DNA of 64,000 bases from JADGOV01 sp963814355 (GTDB lineage Bacteria > Actinomycetota > Actinomycetes > JADGOV01): the NCBI GenBank assembly GCA_963814355.1, contig CAWFCZ010000006.1, forward strand, positions 186,001 to 250,000. Reading direction: 5' to 3'. A model generated the notes under the pieces. It was not told where the DNA came from and searched no databases. It was given only the letters and a program-made list of their open reading frames with translations. Below, piece by piece: positions 63,239-64,000 of this stretch (position 1 is its first letter; every line of letters begins with the position of its first letter). The position numbers were made by a program, and so were the translations under genes.

Positions 63239-64000
63239 CCGGGTGGACGGCGCTGCTGGAAGGCACCCGCACGGTGTTCCGCGCGCCCAGCTTCGCCCTG
63301 TTCACCGAGCTGCTCACCGGCTGGGTGTGCGCGCCCGGCCGGCGCACCATCACCGCGATGATCGCGGTCGCCGACCCGGCCGGGCGCCGCGCCCACGACG
63401 CCTACCACCGGTTCGTCCGCGACGGCGCCTGGAGCATGAGCCGGCTCTGGCAGGTGCTGGCCGGGCACGCGGTCGCCAGGTTCGCCCCCACCGGGGTGAT
63501 CGCCCTGGACTGTGACGACACCCTGTTCCACAAGACCGGAACCCAGGTCAACGGTGCCGGGATCTTCCGGGACGCGGTGCGCTCCACGCTGCGCCGCGTC
63601 GTCTACGCGCTCGGGCTCAACCTGGTCGTGGTCACCCTACGGGTCCCCCCGCCGTGGGGCGGGGGCCCGATCGCCGTCCCGGTCAACGCCCGGCTGCACA
63701 CCAAGCGGGACACCACGACCACCGCCGGGCACGCGGCCGCGATGATCCGCGAGCTCGCCGGATGGCTACCGGACCGGCGGCTGCACCTGTGCGCGGACGG
63801 CGCCTACGCCTGCCTGGCCGGGGCCGGCCTGCCCCGCACCCAGGTCACCTCCCGGATGCGCCGCGACGCCGCCCTCTACCAGCCCGCACCGCCGCGCACC
63901 GGCAAACGCGGGCGGCCCCGCACCAGGGGCGACCGGCTACCCACCCCGACCGAACTGGCCGCGCAGGCCGGCAAGAGGGACTGGGCCACGGTCACCGTCG
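63235..64000 (+). CDS. IS701-like DDE transposase, 5' part (runs off the window)
   Basis: The first 255 residues: ALLEGTRTVFRAPSFALFTE, LLTGWVCAPGRRTITAMIAV, VIALDCDDTLFHKTGTQVNG (first Asp), RRVVYALGLNLVVVTLRVPP and PDRRLHLCADGAYACLAGAG (second Asp). The Glu part lies beyond the window. No frameshift so far. The GTG start overlaps the preceding gene. Confidence 0.8.
   Translation, partial: MTGWTALLEGTRTVFRAPSFALFTELLTGWVCAPGRRTITAMIAVADPAGRRAHDAYHRFVRDGAWSMSRLWQVLAGHAVARFAPTGVIALDCDDTLFHKTGTQVNGAGIFRDAVRSTLRRVVYALGLNLVVVTLRVPPPWGGGPIAVPVNARLHTKRDTTTTAGHAAAMIRELAGWLPDRRLHLCADGAYACLAGAGLPRTQVTSRMRRDAALYQPAPPRTGKRGRPRTRGDRLPTPTELAAQAGKRDWATVTV

Noticed and set aside
1..64000. tRNA, rRNA, riboswitch or phage structural genes
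   Set aside because: None recognised by eye on either strand; a covariance-model scan would be needed to exclude small RNAs.

Overview
The window is high-GC DNA from an actinobacterium. Evidence: strong G/C third-position bias, GTG starts, ATGA/GTGA gene overlaps, a probable F420-type oxidoreductase, and Tn554-like recombinase trios with zinc-ribbon and coiled-coil partners. I cannot name the genus. It is one exopolysaccharide (EPS) locus broken up by an unusually dense, nested set of mobile elements. I see no tRNA, rRNA or CRISPR array.

Layout. 0-8.3 kb: the 3' half of a group II intron split by an IS630 copy, a recombinase-in-trio element (RIT-A1) inside another recombinase gene, then IS110, IS5 and gene debris. 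8.6-13.3 kb: EPS genes (initiating sugar transferase, secreted glycosidase, Wzy-like polymerase). 13.6-23.6 kb: an element graveyard (helper ATPase fragment, Tn554-like T4, IS3-a carrying IS630-b, Tn554-like T1a, IS21, ISAs1). 23.7-25.0 kb: a second secreted glycosidase. 25.3-43.7 kb: a 17.8-kb nest within one IS256 copy. 43.7-46 kb: ISAzo13 and an uncharacterised multicopy family. 46-57.8 kb: the main EPS cluster (two GT2, three GT4, Wzx flippase, Wzz-like chain-length protein, an LLM-type oxidoreductase, a tandem-domain protein of unknown function), with one GT2 split by ISL3. 57.9-64 kb: IS3-b, half of an IS256, IS1595, a truncated RIT-B2 and an IS701-like element running off the end.

The nest, outermost first. 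IS256-a contains RIT-B1 and Tn554-like T2. RIT-B1's own recombinase gene contains RIT-A2. T2's recombinase gene contains T1b and T3. Each of these junctions lies in codons for a conserved motif of a mobile-element protein: box I or HxLRH of tyrosine recombinases, or conserved motifs of the IS256 transposase.

The most interesting structure concerns the two RIT families. Their sequences differ but their geometry is the same: an 82-bp terminal inverted repeat bounded by inverted 10-bp arms, a 6-bp spacer taken from the target, and at one side only a 20-bp perfect palindrome made of two arms fused with nothing between them. Both RIT-A copies sit at the same place, the HxLRH codons of other tyrosine recombinases.

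Most mobile-element genes carry single-base frameshifts. The EPS genes do not, apart from the GT2 gene split by ISL3. This points to long residence and decay of the elements rather than general sequence error.
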